NCBI RefSeq assembly: GCF_003086295.3
Contig: NC_092055.1
Location: 122,422,984 to 122,486,983, forward strand
Direction: 5' to 3'
Source: Arachis hypogaea
Lineage: Eukaryota; Streptophyta; Magnoliopsida; Fabales; Fabaceae
Length of the DNA stretch: 64,000 nt
Below are positions 47,100 to 58,273 of the stretch, piece after piece. Below the pieces are notes generated by a model. The model did no database searches and was not told the origin of the DNA. It was given only the letters and a program-made list of their open reading frames with translations. Position 1 is the stretch's first letter. Each line of letters opens with the position of its first letter. The translations under genes and the position numbers were made by a program.

Positions 47100-48683
47100 T
47101 GATAAACCCCAATTTTGTGGTTTATCCTGTACTTATTTTAGGAAATTTTATCACCTTTTCCCACATTTATTCAATGAAATAGCATGGTTTTGTAATTCTC
47201 CCTTAAATTGTGCTTGAGTGTAAAAACATGCTTTTTAGGCCCTTAAATTGGTGATTTTAATTCACTTTAATTCCATTCGATGTCTTGATGTATTTTTTGA
47301 GTGATTTCAGGTTCATAAGGCAAGTATTGGATGGAAGAAATGAAGAGAAAAGCATTCAAAGTGGAGAATGCATGAGGAAACAAGGATTTGGAGTAAATCA
47401 ATCCACGCACACGCGCACGTGTGGAAGTGAAGTTGCATGGCGACGCGTACGCGTACATGACGCGTAGGCGTGGATAGAAAAACCGCCAAGCAACGCGTAC
47501 ACGTGACCCACACGTACGCGTCGATGCTCGCACGTGACTCACTTAAAGGCAAAATGCTGGGGGCGATGTCTGAGCTGCCCAGGCCCAAATCCAACTTGTT
47601 TCTGAGGGTATTTGATGCAAAATTGAAGATTGAGCAAGAGGGGAGCACTTAGTTAGTCATGATGAGCCTTTAGTTAGTTTTCTAGAGAGAGAAACTCCCT
47701 CTTCTCTCTAGAATTAGATTAGGATTAGGTTAATTTCTCTTAGATCTTGAATTGATTACTTGTTTTCATCTTGTTTCTTTTACAATTTCTTGTTCCTACA
47801 CTTTCATTCTCTTAGTTTGTGATGTTAATTTTACTTTTATGCCTCTTTTATGTTTATGGATGCTCATGTTGGGTTTTAATCCCTTTTAATGAAATTTAAT
47901 GTTTGATGTTCTTTTATTGTTGATTTGAGTTGTGAATTTACTTTTCTTGCAATTGGTAGTTGGTAGATTTATTATTCTTGCACATTTATTATGCTTTCCT
48001 TTTATGCCTTCCAAGTGTTTGACAAAATGCTTGGTTGGGCTTTAGAGTAGACTTTGAGTATTCTTGACTTGGAAAGAGTAATTGGACAATCTTGAGTCAT
48101 TAATACCCAATTTAGATTGGTGATCTAGAGTTGTTAGTTAATATTATTTTCACTGACTCTAATCTCTTGCTAATTCAATTAGTGAGTTGATTAGGAGTTT
48201 TGGCTTGAGATTAACTAGTCTTGTTTGACTTTCTCTCATGGAAGATAACTTACACCTTCTTCCAACATTGGAGATGACGAAATAAGATAAATTCTTGTTA
48301 ATTATTGTTATTAGTGACTAGGATGGAAAGCCTATGATCTCAATCCTTGCCATGAATGTCTCTCTTTATTAATTGCTTCTCTTTATTACTTGTTTTCTTT
48401 AGTTGCTTACTTGATTTACTTTTCTTGTCATTTATATGTCTTGCCCCTTTTACAAATCAAACCCCTTGTCATTTCATAGCCAATAATCATTCATTTCATT
48501 GCAATTCCTTGTGAGACGACCCGAGATTTAAATACTTCGATTAATTTTCATTGGGATTTATACTTGTGACAAAACCAAATTTTTGATGTGAGAATTGTTT
48601 GTTGGTTTGGAAGCTATGCTTACAACGAAGTTCTTATTTCTATAAGAGAAATTCTAGACCGACACAACAAAATCTCGCTATCA
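47100..48683 (+). repeat. 5' LTR of LARD B
   Basis: It starts TGATAAACCCCAATTTTGTG and ends AAAATCTCGCTATCA, 1584 bp. A CpG-palindrome cluster lies at 47400-47545 (ACGCGTACGCGTACATGACG and variants). Near its 3' end it has GTGAGACGACCCGAG, a block also found (mostly inverted) in the solo LTRs. Confidence 0.9.
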
Positions 48684-48686
48684 AAA

Positions 48687-48704
48687 TGGCGCCGTTGCCG
48701 GGGA
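48687..48704 (+). promoter_or_regulatory. primer-binding site, tRNA-Asp
   Basis: TGGCGCCGTTGCCGGGGA, an exact complement of the plant tRNA-Asp 3' end as I recall it, three bases after the LTR. Confidence 0.85.
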
Positions 48705-48843
48705 CTTGCAATGGTGCTATGTTATTGGCTATTGTATATATTGTGAATAGCTTGATTTTTGGTTTGTTTGTTAGTTTTTGCTAGTTTTAGGATTTGGTCT
48801 CTTTGTTTCTTGTTAGCTTTTGTTTTTATTTTCTCTTATCACC

Positions 48844-50741
48844 ATGAATTCTCATCACTTTGGCTATGAGTTTGGTTCAAACTATATTGTAGGAGATGGA
48901 AGCTTTAATGATAGCATGCATCAAGGATTTGGAGACCAAAGTTTGACAAGAGTGCTTGGGGATATGACTACTCTCTTCACGGAGATGCGCAAGGACCAAA
49001 AGGCATTTCATTCCATCCGAGCCGTTCAAGCGCCACCCTGACACAACTACTCTTCGGATTCTTATGGGTATACTCCTAATCCTAATGCATACCAATTTAA
49101 TGTATGTGATGACCCCTATTGTGATTGTCAACCACAACCACCACATACATATGAACTCCCTCCTCAACATAGCCCTCAACAACCATACTCACAAGCCTCA
49201 TACCATCATTCACCTCCATATAACCCTAACCCATACCCACCATACCAACCACCATATGAACCATCTTTAGAACCACCATTCCAACACCAATACTCCCAAG
49301 AGCCACAAATTCTATGTACACCACCTTAAGACTCTCACCAATATGAACCACCTTCCAACAACAACACCTTTCCCTCAAACAATGAGCCCTCTCTTCCACC
49401 ATCGCCCCCCAATGAAGCCCTCACGCAAGAACTATGAGATCTTGAATCTCATATCCTAAGGCAACAAGAGGGGACGAAAAAGGAGTTTAAGGAGATAGAA
49501 GCCAAGATGGCTATCATGGTAGAAGCCGTGAGTCACATAACCTCCCACCTAAGATCATGCATCCCAAGTACTCCCATTGTTGAATGTGGAGAAGCAATCA
49601 AGGAGCCTAGTGAGGGAGTGGACTTGAAGCTCCAAGGTGAGGAAGAAAAGTTAGAGCAAGAAGTACAACAAGAGGAGGAGGTAGAGATTATTGAACAAAA
49701 GGAAGTAATGGTTGGATACTTAGGATATGTTGAGTACATAGAGGAATCTCGAGTTGAAGAGCTTTCTTCCTCGGTGTTAGGAAGGGATGTTAAGGAAGTG
49801 GATAGAGAGTTGAGGGATATTGATCAAGAAGTGGATTCTATCATTAGTGATTTTTTGTCCACATTGATCAATCCCCTTGATGATCTTGTTGAGCCTTCTT
49901 CCATTGAATTAGAAAGCAATGTTGAGGAGGATGTGCAACCTCTAAGGCATATTGTGGATGAAGAATTGGAAGAAGTGTTCCAAGCGACAAGCCCTCCTAT
50001 ATATGATGATTCCACATCAACATATGATCCTTCTGAGCTTGATGAGTCCTTCCCCGATATGCTTGGAATAGATGTTGAGGTAGACCTCACTAAACTTCCA
50101 ATCTATGATTTGAGTGATGGGGAAGAGATAGAAGAAGTTGGTGAGCAAGGAATTGAAATTGAAGAAACTTGCAAAGAGGTGGAAGTTACAAAGGAAGACC
50201 ACAAGGGAATGGACCTTGCATTGGCCAAGTGTGGGGAGGTCACCCTCCCTAAACCACCATCATCCAACACAATATTCAAGTGGGTAAAATTCCTATCTCT
50301 AAGCTTTACTTTCTCACTTGAATATGGTTTGCTTGAAAATGATGGTCAACTTAGAGCCCTTTGTGGAGTTAAGAGTAGGGGAGAGTTGTGTAGTGGTTGG
50401 AGATACCCCTCTAAGTTCATTATGGTTGGAAGCTAAGCTCGAAATTGAGGAGCTTAGATTGGTGTAATGCTCAATTGAATGGGTCTAGGAGGATCGTTTG
50501 GTGCTCACATGAGAATTCGGATCACTTGCCACCCAACTGGAATTGTCTTGATCAACTTGAAGATGGGTATGAAGATAAGATATGGGATCCCGGATCACAA
50601 CATGAAGACCAATTTTGGGAGCTCATATCTTGGGAAGAACTTCCCCCAAGCTTGGTGAAGATGGTTGGAAATTCTGACAACCAATTGAAGAACAAGCATT
50701 CTTGGAGGTTCAAGGATGAATACAAGCATAAGCCACCTTGA
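48844..50741 (+). pseudogene. ORF region 1 of LARD B, acidic protein of unknown function
   Basis: It starts at ATG 48844 (MNSHHFGYEFGSNYIVGDGS). The first frame stops at 49039-49041. After it comes a Pro/Tyr/Gln/His-rich stretch (YNPNPYPPYQPPYEPSLEPP) broken by stops, and then a long open frame 49507-50436 that is strongly acidic (many Glu and Asp, with EEVEIIEQKEV-type runs) and probably coiled coil. A third frame at 50445-50741 reads RSLDWCNAQLNGSRRIVWCS and WELISWEELPPSLVKMVGN. I do not recognise a domain. The position after the PBS is that of gag, but no zinc knuckle is seen. Similar text is common in peanut LARDs from memory. Confidence 0.55.
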
Positions 50742-51099
50742 CAAGGAGCCTCCCAAATGTCCAACTTAAAGACTTAAACTAAAGTGCTTGGTGGGAGACA
50801 CCCCACCATGATAAACTCTTTCCATTCTCTTGTAGATATAATAAATGAATGAATTGAGTTCCATTGTAGGTAGCCTCTTTACTCTTGAGTATATTTGGCA
50901 TTGCTTGCTAGGTTATTTATACATTTTGTGCATTAAATAAGGATAGTTCTTTGAATTTGAGTTTTGGCTTGGATTACAAGTTTTCTCAAATTGTTTGAAA
51001 ATCCTCAAAAATTAAAAAATATGGTTAATTGTGCATTTTGGATAGTTTTTGAGTCATAGAGAAGGTTAGGAGAATTTTGAGCTGTTCTTAGTGTTTTTG

Positions 51100-51420
51100 G
51101 AAAAAAAAAGGGTAGGGACGCGTGCGCACGCTGCACGCGCACGCGTCAATAGGTTGAATGCAACCCCAATACATGGGACCCGAGAGTTACGTGCACACTG
51201 CGTGTGCAACGCGCTCCTCGCACAAGCTGCGACCCACGCGGACGCGTACATCACGCGTACGCGTCGAAGTACACCCTTCCCATCCTCGCATGCGCGCGTA
51301 TTGCGCTTACGCGTCTATCATGATTTTTGCCAATCCACGCAAACGCGTCAGGGACGTGCACACATGGATTCAAAAACCATAACCCCAAGGGACGCGAGGC
51401 ACCCTAGCGCAGTCGCGTAC
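51100..51420. repeat. internal CpG-palindrome cluster of LARD B
   Basis: Repeated ACGCGT, GCGCACGC and CACGCGTACGCGTCG words lie within about 300 bp, the same kind of cluster as in the LTRs. A 203-codon frame across it (51091-51702) is an artefact of composition. Confidence 0.7.
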
Positions 51421-53200
51421 CCTCTTCTCTCTTCTTCAACGTTTCGTCTCTTCTCTTCCTCCAACCTCCATAGCACCCAACCACCACCATCCATCAGTCC
51501 GGCGACCGCCTTCCGCCGCCGAACCACCACTGCTGCCCATCATCTCTTCCCTCCTTCTCTCGTTCTTCCTCTCTCTCTCACTCTCTCACCATTCCCCTCT
51601 CTCTGCTCACCGCCGGAGTCACCGCCGCGACCACCATTGTTGCCGGTGAAAACCCCAACCAACACCAACCTTCTTCTTCTTCCCAGACAATCCCTGCCTT
51701 AGCGCCTCACCTTTCCTATGCTCTGTTTACACACCACTCTATGCCTTGCTCTGCTCCACCACCGCGTTGCTGCCTTCCTTGGGCGGCACCACTTCGGCGC
51801 TGATTCCAACACCTTCCCCCCTTCTATTTCCAATTCTGTTTGCTTCCCTGCCAGGTTTCTTTCTCCCTGCCTTCTGCTCTGTTCTGTAGTTTGTTTTATT
51901 ATTTCTGTTTATTAATTTTTGTTAGAATAGTTGTTTAATTTTTGTTTGTTAAGTTAGATAAAAATGCATGCTGTTAGGTAGTTAGGATGTGGTTAGAGGA
52001 TTCTAGGCCTGATAAGTGCTCCGTTCTTGTTTATTTTTTGAATAATGCATGCTTTGCTGAATGATGGTTGCTATGATGATCTCTGTTTTACACGCTATTA
52101 CTTACTGCTGCTTTGCTGAGATTCATTGTCTGATTAAGTTTGATGCTGCCTGAATATATGTAATCCATGCTTATATCATGCTTGTTGCATTCTTGGATTC
52201 ATACGTGATTTTTTGCTGCCAATTGCTATCCGGGAACGCCCAATTTACTGCCAGAATGCTGCCCAAATTTCTAAAAAATTGTTTTGTTCCTAACTTGCAA
52301 CCTAAGGATTGAACTTGACACTTCTTCAAATTGAGTTTTACATGAATTCAACAAGTTCACTTCATAGGTTGCCTGGGTTGGCATTTCTGTGCTTATTGGT
52401 GTTTCCTGTGATATGCATTGACATAGTTATTTCAAGGAATTGTTTGACGAATCTCTGAGTCACCCAATCCCTTGCCTGACTTATCTATGTGAACCTTCAT
52501 GTGATTTCAATGCCAAGGGTAAGTCAAATGCCTTTTGACTCAAACTAAATTCACCATTTGACTTTAACCTGCAAATTCTTGAATATGGTTCATTCACTTG
52601 CAATGTTTGGTGCATTCACTAGTGTAACCCTTTTTACTTCAAAATGGTTTTCAATTTGCTTTTGGCTACACGTAGTGCATACTTTACTCTTTCAACACCA
52701 ATTATTGCAAACTTCGTGACCATGACATTGATTGATGATTTGCTTCCCATTAATATGCATCTATGCAAATTTTCATATTTCATCATCAATGACCGCATCT
52801 CCTTCATGAGTGTGAGTATGCTTATTGACCATACTTTGTGCTTTTCTTTTGAGTTGAGCCGAGAACCGTCATACCACTAATTTTTGAACCGGTTTTCTAA
52901 CTTCTAACTTGATTGACCAACTAAATTTTCTTTTTGTTTTCAACTTAAATCCTTAATCATTCTTTTGGGTATGATGTTTCTTGAGCTTAAGAAACAAAGC
53001 AGTGTGCAATTATGGCTTAAATTCTTGGTTTGCAACTTTGATTGATTTCTGAATTTTGCGTCTTGCATTCCAAGAATTCTTACCTCTTAGCTCACTTTAT
53101 GATTGTGTATCAATCCTCTTGTCTTCCGAATATGCCATTCTTTGCGTTGTTTTCCTCTACGTGCCTTAATTGTTTATATCCTGTATATCTCTTTTTCAGG
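51421..53200 (+). other. leader- and intron-like region upstream of LARD B ORF 2
   Basis: 51421-51860 is C/T-rich, like a plant 5' leader (CCTCTTCTCTCTTCTTCAAC at the start). A possible donor site CCAG|GTTTCT lies at about 51854. Next comes a T-rich stretch of about 1.3 kb without ORFs. It ends CTCTTTTTCAGG directly before the ATG at 53201, a good acceptor. This suggests ORF 2 is expressed from a spliced RNA. Inference only. Confidence 0.4.
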
Positions 53201-54543
53201 ATGGCCGACAGAGAAAAAGCTAAGGTCACCTCAAAGAAAAGGAAGAAATCTCAAGCCTTCACTCCTTCACCTTACTATGATTATGCTAATAATCCCCTGA
53301 ATGACGAGGACAAGGCAAACCAACAGTTTCCGCCTACAGATGCTCACCGGTTCCCCAACCTCTATTGTGAGCTCCGGTTCCCTACATACCGGAAGAAGAA
53401 CTTGAACATAGAAAAGAAACTAGCCCTCCCTGCTGACTTGAGGCGATCCATTCATGCTCGTATTGAGGGGATGGGCATGGGTTTTATTACGAGGGAGCTT
53501 GGTAGGATAAACTTATCCTGGGTGAAGGAATTCTATTGTAACTTCTTCAGACACACCCTGGATTCAGTCCACCTGCGAGGCGGTCAAGTGTTGGTTACAG
53601 AGGCTTCCATAGGGGATATACTTCACTGTCTGCCTAATACCGGCGATACAGATGCTATTGAGCAGGCAGAAGTGGCGATACACTGCATGACCTTTAATTA
53701 CGATGCTCTGAGGGATGTGATTGCCACCCCAGATGCCCCTTGGATGATGGATGCTAACAACAGGAAGCCCAAGGAGATGCTGTTTACTCATCTTTCGAGG
53801 GAGGCCAGGACGTAGCAGCAGATATTTGCCCACTACGTCATGCCTACCACTCATTTCACAGAGATTCCGGTGGACATGCTCGTCCTAATCGGATGTGTTA
53901 TGGAGGGGAAGGAGGTAAACTTCCCCCGGTTGATCAGGCGATACATGTGGCGAGCACATGTCCGTGGCATATTACCCTTTCCTACTCTGGTCACTCAGAT
54001 GGCACAGCTGGCCGATACCCCATGGTTGGCGGATGATGTATTACCATCCCCGGTTGACGAAAAGGAGGGGCTCATTCCGTGGGGGACATGGGTGAACGAG
54101 AAGCCCCATCCCGACGCCGGTCTAGAGCCAGAGTAGCAGCAGCCGAACCTTCTTCTTCATCAACTGCAGCAGCACCGACAGCACAATCAGCATCCACTGC
54201 ACCACTAGCAGCACCCCAGCCGACATATCTCTTGGTGCAGCATCTGATCCGATTCATGGAGCGCAGTGAGCGCCGCATTATGCGACGCCTGGACAGAGTA
54301 GACCAGATGTTTGTGGCACTGGGCGTGGAGGTACCTCCTCTTCCCGAATCTTCCGCATATGAGGAAGAGGAGCACGAGGAGGAGCCATCTCAGACAGAGG
54401 CACATTTACAGACACAGGCCATCCCAGAGGCTCAGCAGCCCCCTGCGGACCCCCAGCCAGATCCTCAGCAGCCTCCTGAGCAGCCACAGCCTCAGTTCCA
54501 ACAGCCAGATGCGATAGTTGACCCTCACCCTGAGCCTGAGTAG
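53201..54543 (+). pseudogene. LARD B ORF 2, Transposase_32-like protein, with stop and frameshift
   Basis: It starts ATG 53201 (MADREKAKVTSKKRKKSQAF) with a basic, nuclear-signal-like N-terminus. The core (about residues 45-300) reads RFPNLYCELRFPTYRKKNLN, LGRINLSWVKEFYCNFFRHT and FTEIPVDMLVLIGCVMEGKE, typical of the plant Transposase_32 family. An in-frame TAG lies at 53813-53815 and the frame ends at 54136. The C-terminal Ala/Ser- and Pro/Gln-rich tail continues in another frame (54079-54543), so a frameshift lies near 54080-54130. WVKEFYCN aligns with VKEFYAN of the copia env-position ORF. Its biological role is not known; the family name does not prove transposase activity. Confidence 0.7.
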
Positions 54544-56308
54544 TAGCATCGAGGACGATGCATCATTCTAAGTGTGGAGAGGTCATCGTCGTCGCCGTTG
54601 GTGGGACCGCTATTTTGGGTAATGAGTTGGGACATTTGTCTTTTATTTTGTGCTATTTCTAGTATTTTGTGCCTTGTTTTACCGCACTTCTTGGATCATT
54701 GTATATATCTATCACTTTGGATACTTTTATTTTAGTTTGTTGCATTTTACACCATGTTTTAGATATACTCTTTATTCTAGATTTTAGTTGAATTTGCATT
54801 TGTAGTTGATAGTGTATATATGTAGTTGCTTTAGTTAGTGGTTGTGATTTGAAAATTATGGATTATTGGAGCTTGGTTTACCCTTTTTACATATGAAAAT
54901 TTGGTTTGATTGAAAAAGGGGATAAACTAAGGAATCTTAAAATTTTCTAAATCACAACATTGCATTAGGATAAGCTTAGTCAAAATAATGAAAATTTTCA
55001 AGAATTTTCACCTATAGGGCTCCCCAATTGATTGAATTTTTTTAAAACTTACTTGAGCTACATATTGTGGAACATGATTTTGAGCTAAGAACACAAGCAT
55101 GTGAGTTTTGAGCCTTAATTGTGTGGTTGCATCATATATAACCACTTACTTTCATTCTTGTGTGCATCATTCTCTTCCTATGATTGTAATCCTTAATTTG
55201 TTTGATTCTTTATGTCTATTATTTTGTGTATACATGCATTTATATGATTGAGGCTATTGTTCAAATAGCTCACTTACCCAAATAGCCTACCTTTTATCTT
55301 CTATTGTTAGCCAATTTTGAGCCTATGCCAAACCCATCTGTTCTTAATTGTAGCACATTACAAGCCTAAGTGAAAAATAATAAATGTCTCTTGTTTGGAT
55401 CTTTGATTAGCTTAGGCTAGTGAGAGTGTTCATTACTTGATTTTGGAAAAGTTGGGTACATTGGGTAGAGATAAAAGTGTGTTTGTATTTTTGTTGAAAA
55501 ATCTTGAGAATTGCGTACATACTCATGTATTAATCATGTGTAAACCATATGCATTGATGCTTTTGTATATATTTTAGTTTGAAAAAAAATAGAAAAAAAA
55601 AAGGAATTATAATAAAAAGGGGACAAAAGGTCCCAAAGTCCAAAGTTCAATAAGAGTCAATCCACATGTGTGGTGATCAAGGAGAATGCATGAGTGTGTG
55701 AAAAAAGTGAAGAATGGGTAGTTAGGTTTGTTTAGAATTGTATAGGTTATTGTAGGTTAGGTGGGAAGTTTAAGTTAATCAAAGATTCAAATTTCAAGCT
55801 CACTTGACCATATGCATCCTACCTTGACCCTAGCCCCATATAACCTATGGAAAAGTTCTCATGATATTTGTATGCATGCATGAAATAATTGTTGATTGTT
55901 AGATGAAAAATAAATCTTGGAAAGCATGATTAGGGGATAATTGAGTGAATCAACCCCATAGACTTGAGTGCCTAGAGCGGATACACATCCGGTGAGGGTT
56001 CGATCGCTCAATTACATGTTTTCACCCATGATCATCTTCTCTTGCAAGTTTGTAAATTTTTTTAATGATTCAATTTAATTGTGGGTTAATTTGATTGTTA
56101 ATGCCTTAGCCCTTGTGCTTATATATGTATTCTTGGAGATTGATTTAATTTGACCAAGCAATTGCATTCATGTTGATAGATTGCATTTAGATAGATTGCA
56201 TATAGATAGGTTGTATATAGTTAGTTTGCATTGAATAAATGTTGATACCCCTTTGCTTCTTTCTTGATTTTAGCATGAGGACATGCTTAGTTTAAGTGTG
56301 GGGAGGTT
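54544..56308 (+). other. 3' untranslated region of LARD B with polypurine tract
   Basis: No ORF. A TCTAAGTGTGGAGAGGTCAT tract at about 54568 resembles the terminal PPT; the actual one is GTGTGGGGAGG at 56296-56306, next to the 3' LTR. Between them the sequence is AT-rich, with A-runs near 55587-55603. Confidence 0.6.
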
Positions 56309-56762
56309 TGATAAACCCCAATTTTGTGGTTTATCCTGTGCTTATTTTAGGGGATTTTATCACATTTTCCCACATTTATTCAATGAAATAGCATGGTTTT
56401 GTAATTCTCCCTTAAATTGTGCTTGAGTGTAAAAACATGCTTTTTAGGCCCTTAAATTGGTGATTTTAATTCACTTTAATTTCATTCGATGCCTTGATGT
56501 GTTTGTTGAGTGATTTCAGGTTCATAAGGCAAGTATTGGATGGAAGAAATGAAGAGAAAAGCATACAAAGTGGAGAATGCATGAGGAAACAAGGATTTGG
56601 AGTAAATCAACCCACGCACACGCGCAGCAGACGCACACGCATGGAAGTGAAGTTGCATGGTGACGCGTACGCGTACATGACGCGTACGCGTGGATAGGAA
56701 AACTGCCAAGTGACGCATACGCGTGACCCACGCGTATGCGTCGATGCTCGCACGTGACTCAC

Positions 56763-58273
56763 TGACGTTAGGATTTTTGCCAGTAAAGAATGTCATAAAA
56801 ACAGTCGCGTTGTAGATATAGTCTCTAAACCGACAAAAATCCCTTCGTACAAACGTTTTGGGTGTCACAAGTAACAAACCCCTTTAGAAATTGTTAACCG
56901 AGTATTCAAACCTCGGGTCGTCTTCTCAAGGAACTGCGAGGAAGTGTGTTCTTTATTGGCTATAAAGGTTGTAATCGGGGTTTAGAAGATGAGAAGCAAG
57001 TAATTTAAATGACAAGTAAAGTAAATGGCAATTAAAATAAATAAATACTGTAAAGCAAACTTTTGGCAAGGTAAGAGAAGTCAGAGGTCCAACGTAATTA
57101 TCTTTCTCAACTATAATGAAAGTTGAATCTAAACTCCACTTGGTCAACCTTTACTAGGGCAAAGGAAAGTCAGGGGACTAATTAAATTGACCTTTGAATC
57201 CTATTTATTTCCTAAGAAAAGGTTGGGATTGCTTAAGTTCAGCTCAATTAGCAAGATAACGATTATCAATTATGTTGAGTTTAATAACTGTTGAGTTACT
57301 AAATTCCTAACCAGAACCAAAAAGGGGAAAAAATAAAATTGCTGGAATAATAAAAATATCCTTAGATAGGAAGCAATGGTGACTTAAATCAAAGAGAACA
57401 ATCATAAACTGAAAATACCTCAATTATCATTAATTCAAATAACTATCTGTAACATGGAATAATTTGTAAGTCAAAGTATAATAATCAATTCAAATGTTGG
57501 AATAAATAAATAAAAGTAAAACAAAAATAAGAGAACATTAAACCTGGGATCTAGAGTTACTCTTAAAACAAGAAGAAATCCTAAATCCTAAAGAGAGAGA
57601 GAGAGAAGATCTCCCTCTCAACTAAATCTAAATCATTGAAAGGTAAAATATGCGAGCTCTCCCTGAATGGATGCATTCCCACACTTTATAACCTCTGGTC
57701 TATGCTGTTTGTACTTGGATCTGGGCCAAAAAGGGCTTCAGAATTCGCTGGGGGCGTATTTTGTAATTTCTGGTGCGTGGCCTCTGTCACGCGTCCGCGT
57801 GGGTCACGCGGTCGCGTCATCTGGAGCTTTTCCTTTCCACGCGGTTTCGTCAGTCATGCGACCGCGTCATGTGCATTCTGCTTAAGGCGCGCGGTCGCGT
57901 CAGTCATGCGGCCGCGTCGCTGCTGATTCGTGCTTGGCACGCGATCGCGTCATCCATGCGATCGCGTGAATACCAGTTTCCTTCAAAGCTCCATTTTGCT
58001 TTCTCCTTCCATTTTTGTATGTTTCCTTTTCCATCCTTTAAGTCATTCTGCCTTAGAAAATCTGAAACTACTCAACACACTAATCACGGCATCGAATGGA
58101 AATAAAGGTAATTAAAATAATTAATTTTTAAAGCTTAGGAAACATGTTTTTCACAATATGACATAATAAGGAAGGGAAGGTAAAACCATGAAATTAATGT
58201 GAATAAGTAGGTGAAGAGTTGAATAAATCACTCTAATTAAGCATAAAAGAACTCATGAAATATGGGTTTATCA
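56763..58273 (-). mobile_element. solo LTR C (1.51 kb)
   Basis: The ends are TGACGTTAGGATTTTTGCC and ATATGGGTTTATCA (TG...CA), with the TSD CTCAC at 56758-56762 and 58274-58278. In reverse complement it begins TGATAAACCCATATTTCATG, close to the start of LARD B's LTR (TGATAAACCCC), so the families are related. CpG palindromes of the ACGCGGTCGCGTCA type lie at 57787-57970. There is no internal domain. Confidence 0.85.
57787..57970. repeat. CpG-palindrome cluster in solo LTR C (CGCGGTCGCG type)
   Basis: About eight CACGCGTCCGCGTGG, CACGCGGTCGCGTCA and ATGCGATCGCGTGA-like words in 185 bp, often in facing pairs joined by GTCA. The core differs from the CGCGTACGCG type of LARD B while the layout is the same. 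Confidence 0.75.

Noticed and set aside
48687..48704. tRNA-Asp gene at the TGGCGCCGTTGCCGGGGA words
   Set aside because: Only the 18-base primer-binding sites are present next to LTR ends (also at 45646); there is no tRNA body.
51091..51702. 203-codon ORF in LARD B
   Set aside because: It is Arg/Ala/His-rich only because of the CpG palindromes and C-rich leader; no family match.
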